Positions 1 through 12,935 of a DNA stretch of 61,909 bases are shown in pieces (position 1 is the stretch's first letter; every line of letters starts with the position of its first letter). This DNA is from Conidiobolus incongruus B7586 (taxonomy: Eukaryota; Entomophthoromycota; Entomophthoromycetes; Entomophthorales; Conidiobolaceae). A program made the translations under genes and the position numbers. The stretch covers positions 1 to 61,909 of the forward strand of contig JNEM01007302.1 of NCBI GenBank assembly GCA_000697335.1, in the 5' to 3' direction. The notes beneath the pieces were generated by a model that saw nothing but the letters and a program-made list of their open reading frames with translations, had not been told where the DNA came from and did not search any database.

Positions 1-1190
1 TTATAATAAATATATCAATTAATTTAAAGAATATAATAATAAGTTGACTAAAATTTGAATATATATATTATTTTTAAATATAAAATAACGTAATATAACT
101 AATAAAAGAATTAATATTAAAATATATTAAATTATTTTAAATAAAAATTCAACAATAATTTTGAATAATATAGATTAAATATTATTATTTAACAAGATAA
201 TAATTTTGCTATATTATAAATATTATTATCAACTATCTTAAAGATAGTAAAAATGCTGTTATAGAGTAACTTTTTTAGTTTCTTAATTATATATATCAAT
301 TAAAAGTCTGTATGATTAATTGAATAGACTAATTAAAATTCTTTTAAATAATTAGTTTAAATAAGCTATAATAATCTATTTAAAAAGCTTAAAATAGTAT
401 TAGTCTTTTTTAATATAAGAAGCTAATTGACTGAATATTTAATAAACTTAAAAAAGTTTAAAAAGCCAAAGATAAATATATTAGATATCAATTTTCATAT
501 TATAATTAATTATTAAGAATCTATAACTTATATTAATTAATCTTTTAATTTAATATATCAATTAATAATTAACAGATATACTTATATATCTTTAATTAAA
601 AAAATTTTTATTTATTATATAGTTTAAACTATATTTATTAAAATAGAATTGATTTAGTTATAAATCAAAACATAAATGATTTTAATTTTATGACTTATTT
701 TTACAAACTAATATATATTAACTGTTTTTACCTCGATATTTAAATATAATTTTTATTATAAATATCATAGCAAAAGTTATTGACAGAAAAAGATAGTGCA
801 ATTTTATATATATCGTTAATATAAAAGAGTATTCCAAATGTTATAAAAAATATATAATTTTGAAAGGGATGTTTTAACTCCATTCCAAAAATTGGTGATA
901 TTCTAGAAAATCCACTTTTTAAGCCTTTATTCAATGAGTTTAAATTATTTAAACTATTTGACTTTCTTAAATAAACTTTTTCCTTTATTTTTATTAACTC
1001 TAACTTTACTTTTCTGCTATATTAAACATATATTTTGGGTTTTTGTTTAATATTCTGTATCCTTTAATAGGATTTCTTCCAATTGGAAAGTCTACTCTGT
1101 AAATATTATTCTATTATTTTAAAGTAATGTGAATTCATTGTACACTCAATTTATTATAAGAGATAATTTCAGTTTTATTCAATAAAATTA
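1..1190. other. AT-rich intergenic DNA, no gene recognised
   Basis: The stretch is almost entirely A and T, especially positions 1-720. A weak open frame on the - strand (740-934, continuing in spirit upstream to about 1100) reads a hydrophobic segment followed by an Asn/Tyr-rich tail. It has stops and frame changes on both sides, so at most it is the remnant of a membrane-protein gene that I cannot name. No promoter or RNA gene was seen. Confidence 0.5.
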
Positions 1191-1231
1191 TTTTTAAAAT
1201 TTTTCTCAATAATTATTTTAATTGATACTGA

Positions 1232-1465
1232 ATGAATGAATCAAGACTGTTATTAGACCTAAGGACGAATAAAAGCGATATTTTGCAGAATATATTGATC
1301 CATAACTTGTGGGATCCACCCAAAGATACGGTGCCAGAGTTAAGGATTTTGTTTGTATTGGGAGTTATTGGGGATAAAGTAATAACAGTATACTTAATAG
1401 TGGGAGGGGATTGTAAATGGTATTATGGGGTATGGAATGGTGCTAGCAGCTTAGGGACTTACTAA
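1232..1465 (+). CDS. Small unplaced open reading frame in a GC-richer island
   Basis: This is a 77-residue open frame within a patch (about 1225-1475) that is clearly richer in G and C than the DNA on both sides. That hints at present or former coding function. The product has a central hydrophobic stretch and a Trp/Gly-rich end (WYYGVWNGASS). I do not recognise it. No splice continuation could be supported, and no TATA box stands clearly in front. It may be a fragment of a decayed gene or chance. Low confidence. Confidence 0.2.
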   Translation: MNESRLLLDLRTNKSDILQNILIHNLWDPPKDTVPELRILFVLGVIGDKVITVYLIVGGDCKWYYGVWNGASSLGTY

Positions 1466-2866
1466 GGTCCCAAATGATACTGTTAATTATTATTTTGTTT
1501 TAAATATTATATTATTAAAATTTATGTTATGGGATTGATTTTACATTGAATAATTAATAACAAAACATATCCTATATCAAAAAATATTATAAGGTTGAAT
1601 TGTCGCATAAGTATTATTAATATTAATGGGCTTGTATTGATTATACATGTTTTGCCAGATATTACATAATTATGTTTATACCAATTTGATATATAAAAAG
1701 ACAAATAATATGATGATCATTTCAAGAGTAAAAAGATTTTTTAGTATTTTTATTGAAAATAACATATTTGAAATAATAAATACTTTAAAAGTTTATTTTG
1801 ATATTTAATACAACAATCAAATTTTGATATATTAGTTTTAGTATATTTTCCTGTTATCAAAACTATATTTAATAACTTTTCATAGTTTCACTGTAATAAT
1901 CAGTTATAATGTTTTATATATTCTAATTGCTGATTTCAACATATTTTTTAATGGTTATTTGATAAATAGAAATATCTAGTTTTATATTTGACAATTTTAA
2001 CTTTATACATTAATAATGAAATATAAATATTAATAAAATTCAATTATACTGTATTTAAATTTCTATCCTATAATAAAATTTTTGTATACGTTATCAAGTA
2101 AATTTGTTTTTGGTATCAAAATTGAAATAACCATTAATCATATAAATGATAAATATTAAAAGAATAATACATTGTTTATCTTTAATTTGGCCATAGATGG
2201 TATTTCGAAATTAAATTAATTCAAATATTATTAATACACATTTATTTAATAAAATAATACAATTACAAATTTAAATTTTCAAATTCAAATCCATTAAACT
2301 GCCTTATTTCAAACTCAATAGTATTAAATTTTCAATTGTCTGTATTAGTTATTCACTAATTTTCTAATAGTACAACCCCAGTTGGACTTGAATTCCATTT
2401 ATTGTTATAAGTAAAAAATTTAGATTAATTTTATTTAGTTATGTTTGACATTTAAAATTAGAAAATATCGATCTAGTTATAAAAATTCAAATTTTGGTAG
2501 AGCTTCTACCGGGTAAAATATCAAGTATAATTTTGTGATATATTCCCTTTCAATATTGCGAAATTGAATAAATGATCATATAAGGAACATGTGGATTGTT
2601 TTCTTCTCGTTATATATTCAATTATAATTTGACATTATATATCTGATTAGAATTTTAATTTAAACAGCAATGATCTTATATCATGGATAATCTTAAAAAC
2701 TTCATATGGCTTATATGTGTGTTTTCAATATTTTTTTTAAAAAGCCTGAGTGAATGTTTAATGTTGGAAATTGAATTAGCTGAAATTCAGATATAATACA
2801 AGTTATTGTAATTAAAGCAGAATTATCCGATTTTGATAAATATCCGGATTAAAAGGGATGATAAGA
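1466..2866. other. AT-rich intergenic DNA upstream of synthetase A
   Basis: No coding region or RNA gene was recognised. The far right end leads into the TATA box of gene A. Confidence 0.5.
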
Positions 2867-2876
2867 TATATAAATA
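2867..2876 (+). promoter_or_regulatory. TATA box of synthetase A
   Basis: TATATAAATA lies about 52-61 bp before the ATG at 2928. The same spacing (50-70 bp) recurs before most family members, which supports both the promoter call and the chosen start codons. Confidence 0.55.
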
Positions 2877-2927
2877 CCACCTTTATCTATTGTAATGTGC
2901 AGGATAAAATTTAAATTGAATTAAAAA

Positions 2928-5128
2928 ATGAAAATATATGCTAAACAAATAACTGAACCAAAGAACAACAACGAAACAGGAGTATATAGAAGTGTTGATT
3001 ATTGTGATCAATTGGCAGAGATTCCAGTATCCTCTCCACAAACAATCCCAGAATTATTAGAACTAGGTATTCAGATATTTTATGATAATACCTAAACTCT
3101 AACAAGTTTTTAGCGGTGAAGAACCATCCAAATAGCCCATATTTAGGAAGAAGACAGTACAATCAAGAAACTAAATCTTATGGAGAATATGAATATTTGA
3201 CATATTCTCAGGTACATGAGCAAGTATTAAAGGTTGCTTCTGGACTATATCATATTGTAAATTCTTATAATTTATTTGGTAAAGATATTACACCAATTTC
3301 ACTATTTTCGGTCAATCGGCCAGAATGGATGATCACCGACTTGGCCAATAGCTATCATAGCTTTGTGACTGTTGGATTATTTGACACTTTCGGACCAGAG
3401 GCCTGCATTTATATCTTAAATCACACCAAGTCACCTATCCTTGTGACTTCAAAGGTCAAGATTCCTTTCATCCTATCGATTGCTGACAAATTGGAGCACC
3501 TCAAAGTGATTATAAGTATGGACTCACTTGATGATTTAAATGAGACTGGTACAACTACATCAGTGATCATGGCATGGAATAAATCGATTAAAAAATTCAA
3601 ATTAATCGATTTTGATCAACTGATGGAATTAGGTACTTTACACAGCCATCCTCATCATTTGCCCAAGATTGATGACTTGATTACGATTAATTATACTTCT
3701 GGTACTACTGGAACACAAAAGGGTGTTATGCTATCTCATAAAGGATTTATTCTTGGGAATCACATTTTGCAGGAATATATAAAGCCGCTTAATCTACCGT
3801 CAGTTGATCACCTTTCCTATATGCCACTATCTCATTGCTATGAACGTTATCTCCAATATGCTGTTTTAGGACTAGGCGGTCGCATTGGTTTCTATTGTGG
3901 TGATATCACCAAAATTATTGAAGACGCTCAAGCATTTAAACCTACAATATTCACATCCGTGCCAAGATTACTAAACAAAATTCACGATGCTATCGCGGCC
4001 AAAACCATTTACGCAAATGGTCTAGTTGGTACGCTATTCAGAATGGGTTACAAAGCCAAGAACGATCTCTATGTCAAGACGGGTGCAAAATATCATCCCA
4101 TATGGAATCCCCTCCTTTTCAACAAATTAAATAAGATTTTGGGAGGTAATGTACATTTAATCACTTGTGGTAGTGCCCCAATATCTAAAGATATTTTGAA
4201 ATTCTTGAGACTGACTTTCTCTGTCCCAATATTGGATGGATATGGGTCAACAGAAACATATGGATTAGTTAGCGTTGCTCCCATTTTCGATAACACTTAC
4301 AATACTGTTGGAGCTCCTTTAGGTTCTAATGAAGTGAAATTAGTCAGCGTTCCTGAGATGAACTACTTGGTAACAGATAAACCATACCCCAGAGGTGAAC
4401 TCTTGGTTCGCGGCCAAAATATTTTTAAAGGATACTATCGTGACCAAGAAAAGACTTTGGAGGCTTTCGATTCTGATGGTTTCTACAAATCTGGCGACAT
4501 CTGTTATATTAACGAACAAGGATTAATCACGGTCATTGACCGCAAGTCAAGTTTATTTAAACTTAGTCAAGGAGAGTACATCACTCCTGAACGTGTTGAA
4601 AACCTTGTGATAACTCATCCAGCTATTCAATCAGCTTGGTTAACTGGGGTTCCAACTGAGAACTCTACAGTCAGTGTAGTTGTTCCAGATCCTCCAATGT
4701 TTAAGAAATGGTATCAAAAGAAATTCCCAGATCATGAGCACAACTCGATTGATTCAGCTTGTTGTAATGAGGCAGTCAAAAAGGCATTATTAGAAGATAT
4801 TCGAGCAATGTGTATTCAAGAGAAAATTCCCAAGTAATGTTTTTTCTAAATCTACCTTGTCATATTAATTAATATATGCTTTTAGATTCGAAATTCCTTC
4901 AAATTTACATTTAGAACCTGAGCCATTCTCTATTGAAAAAGGGTTACTAACACCAACGTAAGTTATTATAGTTATAGATTTTACTGATTATATAGTTTAC
5001 TAACTATGTAATATAAAATATTATTTAGTGCTAAAATTTGTCGCCATAAATTTAATGAGTATTACAAACGTATTATTGAAAATCTCTATAATAATACTAA
5101 AAGAACTCAAAATAAGCCAAAACTTTGA
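2928..5128 (+). CDS. Long-chain acyl-CoA synthetase A (Faa2/ACSL type), intact, 4 exons
   Basis: ATP-dependent fatty acid-CoA ligase; it adenylates a fatty acid and transfers it to CoA. Exons read by eye: 2928-3066, 3114-4833, 4886-4957, 5029-5128, joining to 676 codons. Visible motifs: P-loop YTSGTTG at about residues 241-247, DGYGSTE, SGDI, IDRKSSLFKLSQGEY, and a C-terminal LLTPT-AKICR carrying the probable adenylation lysine in exon 4. The P-loop reads TSGTTGTQKG, with Gln where family members have Pro (codon 3716-3718). SGDIC replaces the usual TGDIG. The product ends NKPKL, a weak PTS1-like tail that would fit peroxisomal use, as in yeast Faa2. It resembles pseudogene E more than B, F or H (shared DLYxKTG and HxIWNP block), so A and E form one subgroup. 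The start is supported by the TATA box and by alignment with the first exons of the other copies. Function by family is firm; substrate is unknown. Confidence 0.9.
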
Positions 5129-5928
5129 AATTCAAAATGATATTTTGCAATTATACTTAACTAAATAATAAAAAATGAATATAATATATTTAATCAAATA
5201 AATAAAATTATTGTATTTTTTATATAATTGAACAACTAATGATGAATATAATAATCACTTTATTAAAATTATTTATTCCTTTAATAACTATCAAATTAAT
5301 GTATATATAATGATTCCTCCTATAGAGTATTTGATACTTATTGGTTATATTCAATATATTTCTGTTCAAACTACAATTTTCCTTTTATTAAATTTATGAA
5401 TTTTAGTGATGCTAAAATTGACCTCCAATTTACATATATGCAACAGTTCAAGTTGGAAAAATATTTAAGGATTACAAAACATATTTTGTGTGTGAAATAT
5501 TAACTCAATGAAATAAATTGGAAAAATAATTCAAATTATGTTCTGTTTATTTAAAACGAGAGCTTGTACATTATTTAATACGTTAAATACTATCATATTA
5601 TTTTGAAATTCTATTGATAATATTGAATGATTTCATGAGGTTTACTCCATAAAAGATTATACATTTGATTTTTTATATTCTTAGTGGTGAGACAAATCTA
5701 ATATATTCTCTTTAAATTTAGAAAATTACTCAACCCATAATACATAATGAAGAAGTAAATTCAAAATATTGTATATATTAAGTATCAAGTCGAAGTATTC
5801 TCATACATTTGAACAAATATAAATTTTGTTAAAATTTGAAATAACTTCATGATTTACTATTATTTATCTTTCACGTCAATTTAAGCTTTAAAATTAATAA
5901 TTACATATAATATAAATAAAAATATAAA
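5129..5928. other. Intergenic spacer between synthetases A and B
   Basis: About 800 bp of AT-rich DNA. I see no gene in it. The last 100 bp presumably hold the promoter of B, but no single TATA motif stands out from the AT background. Confidence 0.5.
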
Positions 5929-8113
5929 ATGAAAGTATTTGCAAAACAAGTGACAAGTCCTAGAAATTGTAAAGAAACTGGAATATATCGCAATATTAAT
6001 AGTTTGGATGGTGTTGTAGGACTTTCTGATAATCATCCTAAAACGGGACCTGAATTATTTGAAAAAGGTAGAATATTTATATAATTCGTAATATTGATTA
6101 TTCATTGTAATAAATTCAATAGCGGTCAACGAAAATCCCAATGGTTTATATATGGGAAAGCGCGTGAGAGATCCCAATACAGGAGCTCTAGGGGATTACC
6201 AATTTCAAACTTATAAACAAGTTCACGACCAAGTGATGAAAATTGCTTCTGGAATATATCATATCTTAGATTATGAGAATTTATTTTTGGAAAAATTTAC
6301 TCCAATTTCAATTTTTGCTGTGAATCGTCCAGAATGGTGGATGCTGGATTTGGCTTGTAGTTACCATAGCTTGCCAACAGTTGGATTGTATGATACTTTT
6401 GGTCCTGATAACGTGGTTTATATATTAAATCACTGTGAATCACCTGTTATTGCAACCTCGATTGACAAAATTCCTCTAATTCTGTCCAATGCTGATAGGT
6501 TGGAACATCTCAAAGTTATTATTTGTTTAGACTCCTTCCAAAAATCGGATCAACTAACAGATGTCGCTGCAGCTATTCAGAGATGGAATAAAACTGTCGG
6601 AAAATTCGAACTGCTTGATTTTGATAAATTGATTGCTTTGGGTACTGAGTACAATTATCCTCACCACTTGCCCAAATCTGATGATTTGGCTACCATCTGT
6701 TACACTTCAGGAACTACAGGAACTCCAAAAGGTGCAATGCTCAAACACTACGGTTTACAGCTTGTCGCCTATTCGAGCAACGAAGTATTAAAACCTTTTC
6801 AAGGTGATGAAAATGTCGTGATATCATATATGCCACTTTCCCACTGCTATGAGAGAAATTGTCAATATCGAGTATTATTAATGAAAGGTCAAGTGGGATT
6901 CTATTCAGGTGATGTAGCAAAATTGATGGAAGATATTCAACTATTAAAACCTACCTCGTTTGCGACTGCACCGAGGGTATTAAACAGGATCTATGACAGC
7001 ATCAAAACCAAATTTGAGTATCAGAAAGGACTAGTTGGCGCTTTATTCAAACTTGGAATGCATGCGAAGCTCCAAACATACAAAGCTACAGGTCAATTTA
7101 CTCATCCCATTTGGGATCGATTCGTATTTAATAAAATCCCCCAAATTTTGGGAGGTAGAGTTCGCGTTATTTCGTGCGGCAGTGCTCCCTTGCAAAGCCA
7201 TGTTATCCATTTTTTAAGGTTGGCATTTGGTTGTAATGTTTTGGAGGGTTATGGCGCTACTGAATCTTCAACTACAATCAGTATAGCACCTGTTGGAGAT
7301 CATCGAGCTAATCATGTTGGTCCTCCATTACCAAGCCTTGAAGTGAAATTCGTCAGTATACCGGATATGAATTATTTAGTTACAGATAAGCCTTACCCAA
7401 GGGGTGAGATTCTTGTTAGAGGTCAACAATTGTTCAAAGGGTACTATAAGCAACCTGAAAAGACTGCTGCAGCATTCGATTCAGAAGGGTTTCTAAAAAC
7501 TGGTGATATTGGATATATCAACGATGAAGGCTTGATCAGCATCATAGATAGGAAATCAAGCTTCTTCAAATTGAGTCAAGGCGAATATGTCACACCTGAA
7601 AGAGTTGAACATGTCCTCAGACAGCATCCAGCTGTTCAGATAGCACTCGTCACAGGATTAAGAACAGAAAGTTCAACAGTTGCTATTATTGTACCTGATC
7701 CCCAAATGTTTAAACTTTGGTATAATCAAGCTTTCCCAGACAGTAAATTTGAGTCATTTGTTTTAGCATACTCAGATGATTTGGTGAAAAGAGAGTTACT
7801 AAAGGAACTTAGAAATTTGTGTATTGAAGCTAAAATTGCAAGGTAATCCTTTCAGCACTCTCACTATTAGATATATATTCATTGTCTTTATAGATTCGAA
7901 ATCCCATCCAACTTATATATTGAAGCTGAACCTTTTTCCATTGATAAAGGATTATTAACCCCAACGTAAGTATTCAGAATTATAGAGTTTATACAGATTA
8001 TTAATATATAATCTAGATCTAAAATTTGTCGTCCCAAATTGAATGAATATTATAAGACCACAATTCAAAATCTCTATACCAAAAAATCTTTGGAATATAG
8101 ATCAAATCTTTAA
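5929..8113 (+). CDS. Long-chain acyl-CoA synthetase B (Faa2/ACSL type), intact, 4 exons
   Basis: Fatty acid activating enzyme with the same architecture as A. Exons: 5929-6067, 6123-7842, 7894-7965, 8017-8113, giving 675 residues. Motifs and approximate residues: P-loop CYTSGTTGTPKG (239-250), YMPLSHCYER (282-291), EGYGATE (421-427), TGDIGYI (506-512), DRKSSFFKLSQGEY (522-535), then LLTPTSKICRPK with the likely catalytic lysine near residue 646, encoded by exon 4 only. Introns 2 and 3 are phase 2 and begin GTAA, so retention of either ends the protein at once. The product ends in SNL, another weak PTS1-like tripeptide. It lies 0.8 kb downstream of A on the same strand. It belongs to the WWMLDLAC subgroup with C, D, F, G, H and probably I. 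Confidence 0.92.
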
Positions 8114-10704
8114 ACCTGAATATAAATTAAGTTATTACTAATTGAAATATTTCAATCTATATCGAATTTTATAATGATTTAAACCTAAAGAGTTGTCTGA
8201 AAAAAATAAAAATTACATAATATCCAATATCGATAATTATTAAAGCTGACAATTATTCCACAATACTGAAAAATCATTGAAATGATTGAATTCATCGCTA
8301 ATCAGATATAATTAAAATATTGATTTATTGGATATTGCACAAAATGTTCAAACTAACCAAGATAAAATTTCGATTTAAAATGATGAAATTTATGTAATAA
8401 TGCTATAATATAAGTTATTTGCAAATATATACCTTTTTTATAGTTAGATTTATATGTGTATCCTTTTAAATTAATCAGACGAGCAACACACATACCTTAT
8501 ATTCTGTTTATATTTTTTAATCAATGTGATATATAAGAAGAATTTTAGGGTGTTGCTATCCATTTTTCTATATCTCGTTTAATTTAAATATGATTAAGTT
8601 AAAAATCATATAAAATATAATTGAACAATTAAAAACAATATTATTGTACCTAGAGTGTGTACAAATAAAAATTACTGATTTAAATGAAATTGAATTTTAA
8701 AATAAATAGATCATTGTTTTTTACACAAAGTAACAAAAGTCATTACTATGTATAGAATATGTCAAAATTAGTAGTGTATGATGATCATTAGTTATTATTT
8801 TTATATTATTCATTGCTTTATGGCTCCATTATACATATATATAGTTAGATTCTGTTCAAAAACCTCATTTTTCAAATTTGAAAAAATGTTTTGAAAATCA
8901 TTGCAAAATAATCATTCATTACTCAAATTTATAAAAATTTAACCATTAATTTGGATAGAAAAAATGGCAAAATTTTGAATTTTTAATATTTCAAATATAT
9001 TGTTGGTTTCAAAAAATAAAATAAATACAAAATATACAAGAGAATTAATATTCTCAAACCATTTACATATTTATTAATAACTATTTTTTCAATAATATAT
9101 TTTGATTTAAAATTTGGGATAGAATTTAATTATTTTTAAATTAGAAAATAATCATCAAAAGTTAGTTTTTTAATATCTTTAAAACTCAACCATAAGCACT
9201 CTAAAGTTATTCAAGATTTTCAAAGAGTTTATAAAGATAATATTTTATTTAAATTATAATTTAATTATAAATATTTTTTAAAATGAATAATTACTTAAAA
9301 TATTAATACTTATTTTTACTTTTTAATATATTAATAAAATAAAAAAATAAAAAAATATAACACCCTTTTATTTTAGTAAAAAAATTATCAAAAAAATTAA
9401 TTTTAATTATATAAGTATTATTTTATATATTAATATTGAAACTCAAATTAATTAATAAAAATATATAATAAATATTATATAAGTTAAAAAAAGCTTTAAA
9501 AACTATATTAAATATAGTTAAATATAGGTTATTAATATATAACCAAGAGCATAAGTTATTATATTATATTTTTATAAATTATAAATTTTTGTTTCCATTA
9601 TATAATCTTTTAATTCAGAAAAAATTTAAGCTATAACAGTTCTTTTGATAAATTTTAATAAATTATCATATTATTTATTAATGAAATTAATTTTAATAGA
9701 TCATACGAATATGTTTTTTTATTTGATTTATAAAGATAAAATATTCAATAATAAACTATATTTTTTTGATAAAATATTTATAATTAATAATATTTAGATT
9801 TCTTGATAATAATTATAAATTATATAAATATAAACTTTTAAGATTTTTTATATTAAAAAGATTTAAAAAAGCTAATATATTATATATAATAGATTATAAT
9901 CTATATGATTTTAATAGTTTTAGATAAATGAAAAATATATTTATAGGAAAAATAATTACTATAAACAGATTAAATTTATATATAAAATATCAAATTTTAG
10001 TTTTTAATAAAAAAAACTATTTTTTAGGTATTAGATACTTGCTAAGAATATGGTAGAGAATTTATTTAAAAAAGAGTATAAATTTTATTTTGTTAGTCTA
10101 TATTCTATAATCTATAGATTGATAAGTAAATCTGATTTTGATTTTAGCATTGTATTGTTAAATTTCTGTATTAATAATAACCATTGAAATATTTTAATTC
10201 TATATATTGTTTATCAATCTGTTTTATTAACAACTTAGAGGTCTGATTATATCATAAATCTAAAGGATTGACTTTTAATATATTAGATTATGTTGATTTA
10301 TTTATATTATATTTTATATATATTTAATTTACTTATAACATAAGATTGGGAATTATATTTTGATGTCAATTGATATATATAATTTATAATTGTATATTCT
10401 AGGAAAAAATTCAATAATAATAGTATAGCTTAACTTTTAATATTATATTAACAAAATATTTTGAAAGTTTGATTTTAGAGTAATTAAACATTAACAATAA
10501 TAATTAAATAATATATTAAATGAATAAACTTAAATTTCATTAGTAAAAATATTAAGATTAATATATTTTTAACTTTTCTAATTTAAAATATCATGTTGTA
10601 ATTATAGTTCTATTCATTTTTTATCTGGAAATTATCTTGAAAATATTTCTGGAGCATTGTATCACCATGTTATTTTAATATTAGGATATATATATATATA
10701 TATA
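8114..10704. other. Long AT-rich intergenic region
   Basis: No gene was recognised. From about 9230 to 10060 the sequence becomes extremely poor in G and C, with long A and T runs, a texture like the inserted element at 37.3-38.5 kb. I could not show homology between the two. It may be an eroded repeat. Confidence 0.45.
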
Positions 10705-11580
10705 TTACATAAATCTTTATATCATGAATGTTTGATGCAATTCTTCAATTTGTTAAACACCTTCTTGTTATGGTTGAGATTGGGTGTATATGAAAATAAA
10801 ATGAATATATCTTAATTATTATCTCTGATAAATTTGTTTGAAATTCGTATCCTTTGAATTATCGATGATAATTAATGATTGGGAAATATTATATTATATT
10901 AGCTTTAAAATCATATTATATATAAAAAACATGAACCTTCAATATTCATATTTTTGTGTTTCAAAAAGCAAAGTACCTTGTATACATGCGACTGCAGCAT
11001 AAGGTATATTCTTTATGGTTGAATAGCTGACCTTTTGAATAGCTTGAATTCCTATTTCAAACTGACGGTATATTACATGAATTTCAATATTTTAACCAGC
11101 TTTATTGATAAACATAATGCTATCTAATTCACAATTGGCTGTATAGTGAATATAAAAACATTAATCATCTAAGAACTTCTTAAAAGTTTGTGGGTTATAT
11201 TTCTACTGTGATTCATTTGTTACATATTAAAAGTTGGTATTCAATTCTGAAATATCCTGATTAATGGTAGTTATTGAGACTTCAAAAAGAAATTCATCAT
11301 ATAATTTTGATTAAATTTTATGCAATGAAATGTAGACATTATCATTCAGATACTGTTCAATTGCTGCTTAGCGATTCTGCTTGATCCTATTTTTCTTTGA
11401 CTCCTTTTTTTAAGGTTGGATCCAATGGCACTATTTTTAAAGAATCACTTGAGGAACTTACATACGGTTTCAGATTGCAGTTTTATATGTAGGAAAGGAT
11501 TGATCTTGAATAACCACAATAGTAGGCTTGAATGATCTCTGACTTGTATCATTTGGAATTGGTGTGGAAGCATAAATCAT
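10705..11580 (-). mobile_element. Decayed Tc1/IS630-type DDE transposase (DNA transposon relic)
   Basis: Reading the - strand in the three frames gives pieces in the right order for a DDE_3/Tc1-like transposase. Near 11300-11350 there is a helix-turn-helix-like stretch (AIEQYLNDNVYISLHKI, then SITTINQDISEL). Near 11100 is FINKAGxNIEIHV, where the family has F-I-D-E-A-G-F. Downstream are AIQKVSYSTIKNI and a QGTLLFE-type end of the central fold. At about 10725-10796 lies YTPNLNHNKKVFNKLKNCIK, the family's P-Y-S-P-x-L-N-P-I-E third-acid region. Many stops and frame changes interrupt it, and the first acidic residue reads Asn, so it is inactive. Its GC content is higher than the surroundings. I did not find terminal inverted repeats around it. 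The match to the superfamily is by motif memory only. Confidence 0.65.
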
Positions 11581-12884
11581 GTTATATATTTTACATTGTT
11601 TAATATATTGTCAAAAAGATTGAATTTTTGAAAATAAATTTTGAGTCAATCAAAACTATGTATATATGATACTTATATAATAAAATCATTATTCAACTGA
11701 TAAAATATAAAAACTTTCTTATGATTATCATATACTCACAGTTTGAAATTTTCTTTAAATAATAATGACCATTGTTGTTTTTAATTCAACATTTTATAAC
11801 ATTCAATTTAAATCAAATAAATTTATTATTGCACTATAAGAGCAAAAATTAATTATATTAAAATTATATTAATATAATTTCCAGCTCCTAAAATTATTGA
11901 ATTTTCAATTTTTTTTAGTTTAAAATGATGTTTTCATGTGATATTTTTAATATTTAATCATATGATCAAACTAATTGATATTTACTGATAAAAATTTTGA
12001 GATTTTTAATTTTTTCAAATTCAATTTTTAGCTATATAACAATATTTGTAAAATATTTGAAATACAACATAATAGAAGATATAAAATAATTGGATTTATT
12101 ATAAATATTATTATAATTTAAATAATATAAATATAAAAAATGAAAACCATTTGACCAGATTGGAAGGAGAACTAGCAATTAATCATATAAAAAATTCATG
12201 ATTTTATTATTTCATGATATATAGTTTACCTCCTTCTAAAATTGTATATTAGATAGGAAAGAACATATTGAATTACTTGATTAAAGGAAATTATTAATAT
12301 AGCCTTGAGTTTCAATGGATGTAAACCTTTTTCAATTTATATTAAACTAATTTTCTAAAGCTTCATAATGATATAATGTTTGATATTAATATTTATAGAA
12401 TTTTTATTCAACCTTTATAAATAGATTTTCAGAGAACGAAAATTTGAATTTTATTTTGTTCCATTTGAATTTCTAATTAAATCTAATTTAAATTTCTCTA
12501 ATACAAATTCAATAACAATGATTAAAATTATTTTATCATTTTGTTTAATGATAATGAGACTACTTTAATTTGTAATAAATTTTTTTGTTTTATAATATTT
12601 TTACCATTCGGTAATTTATTGTATTATAAATTGATCAAGAAATATAATCCTACTATTCTATAATAATATTTTGCAATAGTCACAATATTAATTAAATTTG
12701 TGATATTTTTTAGATTTAAGATTATAAATTTCTCTTTAACTGTTACTCCATTATATATCATAAATACTCAAATCGGTAAAAGTATTCGGCAGCTAGACAA
12801 ATTTGAGCTTATATCCAACTTATAAACTTGATCAATACGAACAATTTGAAGTTCATACAAGTCTCAGTTTAATTGATTTAGAGA
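11581..12884. other. AT-rich intergenic DNA before pseudogene C
   Basis: No gene or repeat recognised. Confidence 0.45.
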
Positions 12885-12894
12885 TATATAAAAA
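12885..12894 (+). promoter_or_regulatory. Surviving TATA box before pseudogene C
   Basis: TATATAAAAA lies about 42-51 bp upstream of the ATG at 12936, at the family spacing, although the gene body is broken. Confidence 0.4.
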
Positions 12895-12935
12895 ATCTAT
12901 CGAGACTAATATTATTTCAATGTAAATTGACAAGA

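Noticed and set aside
9230-10060. Very AT-rich block as another copy of the 1.28-kb element
   Set aside because: The texture is similar, but none of the landmark strings of the element align in order.
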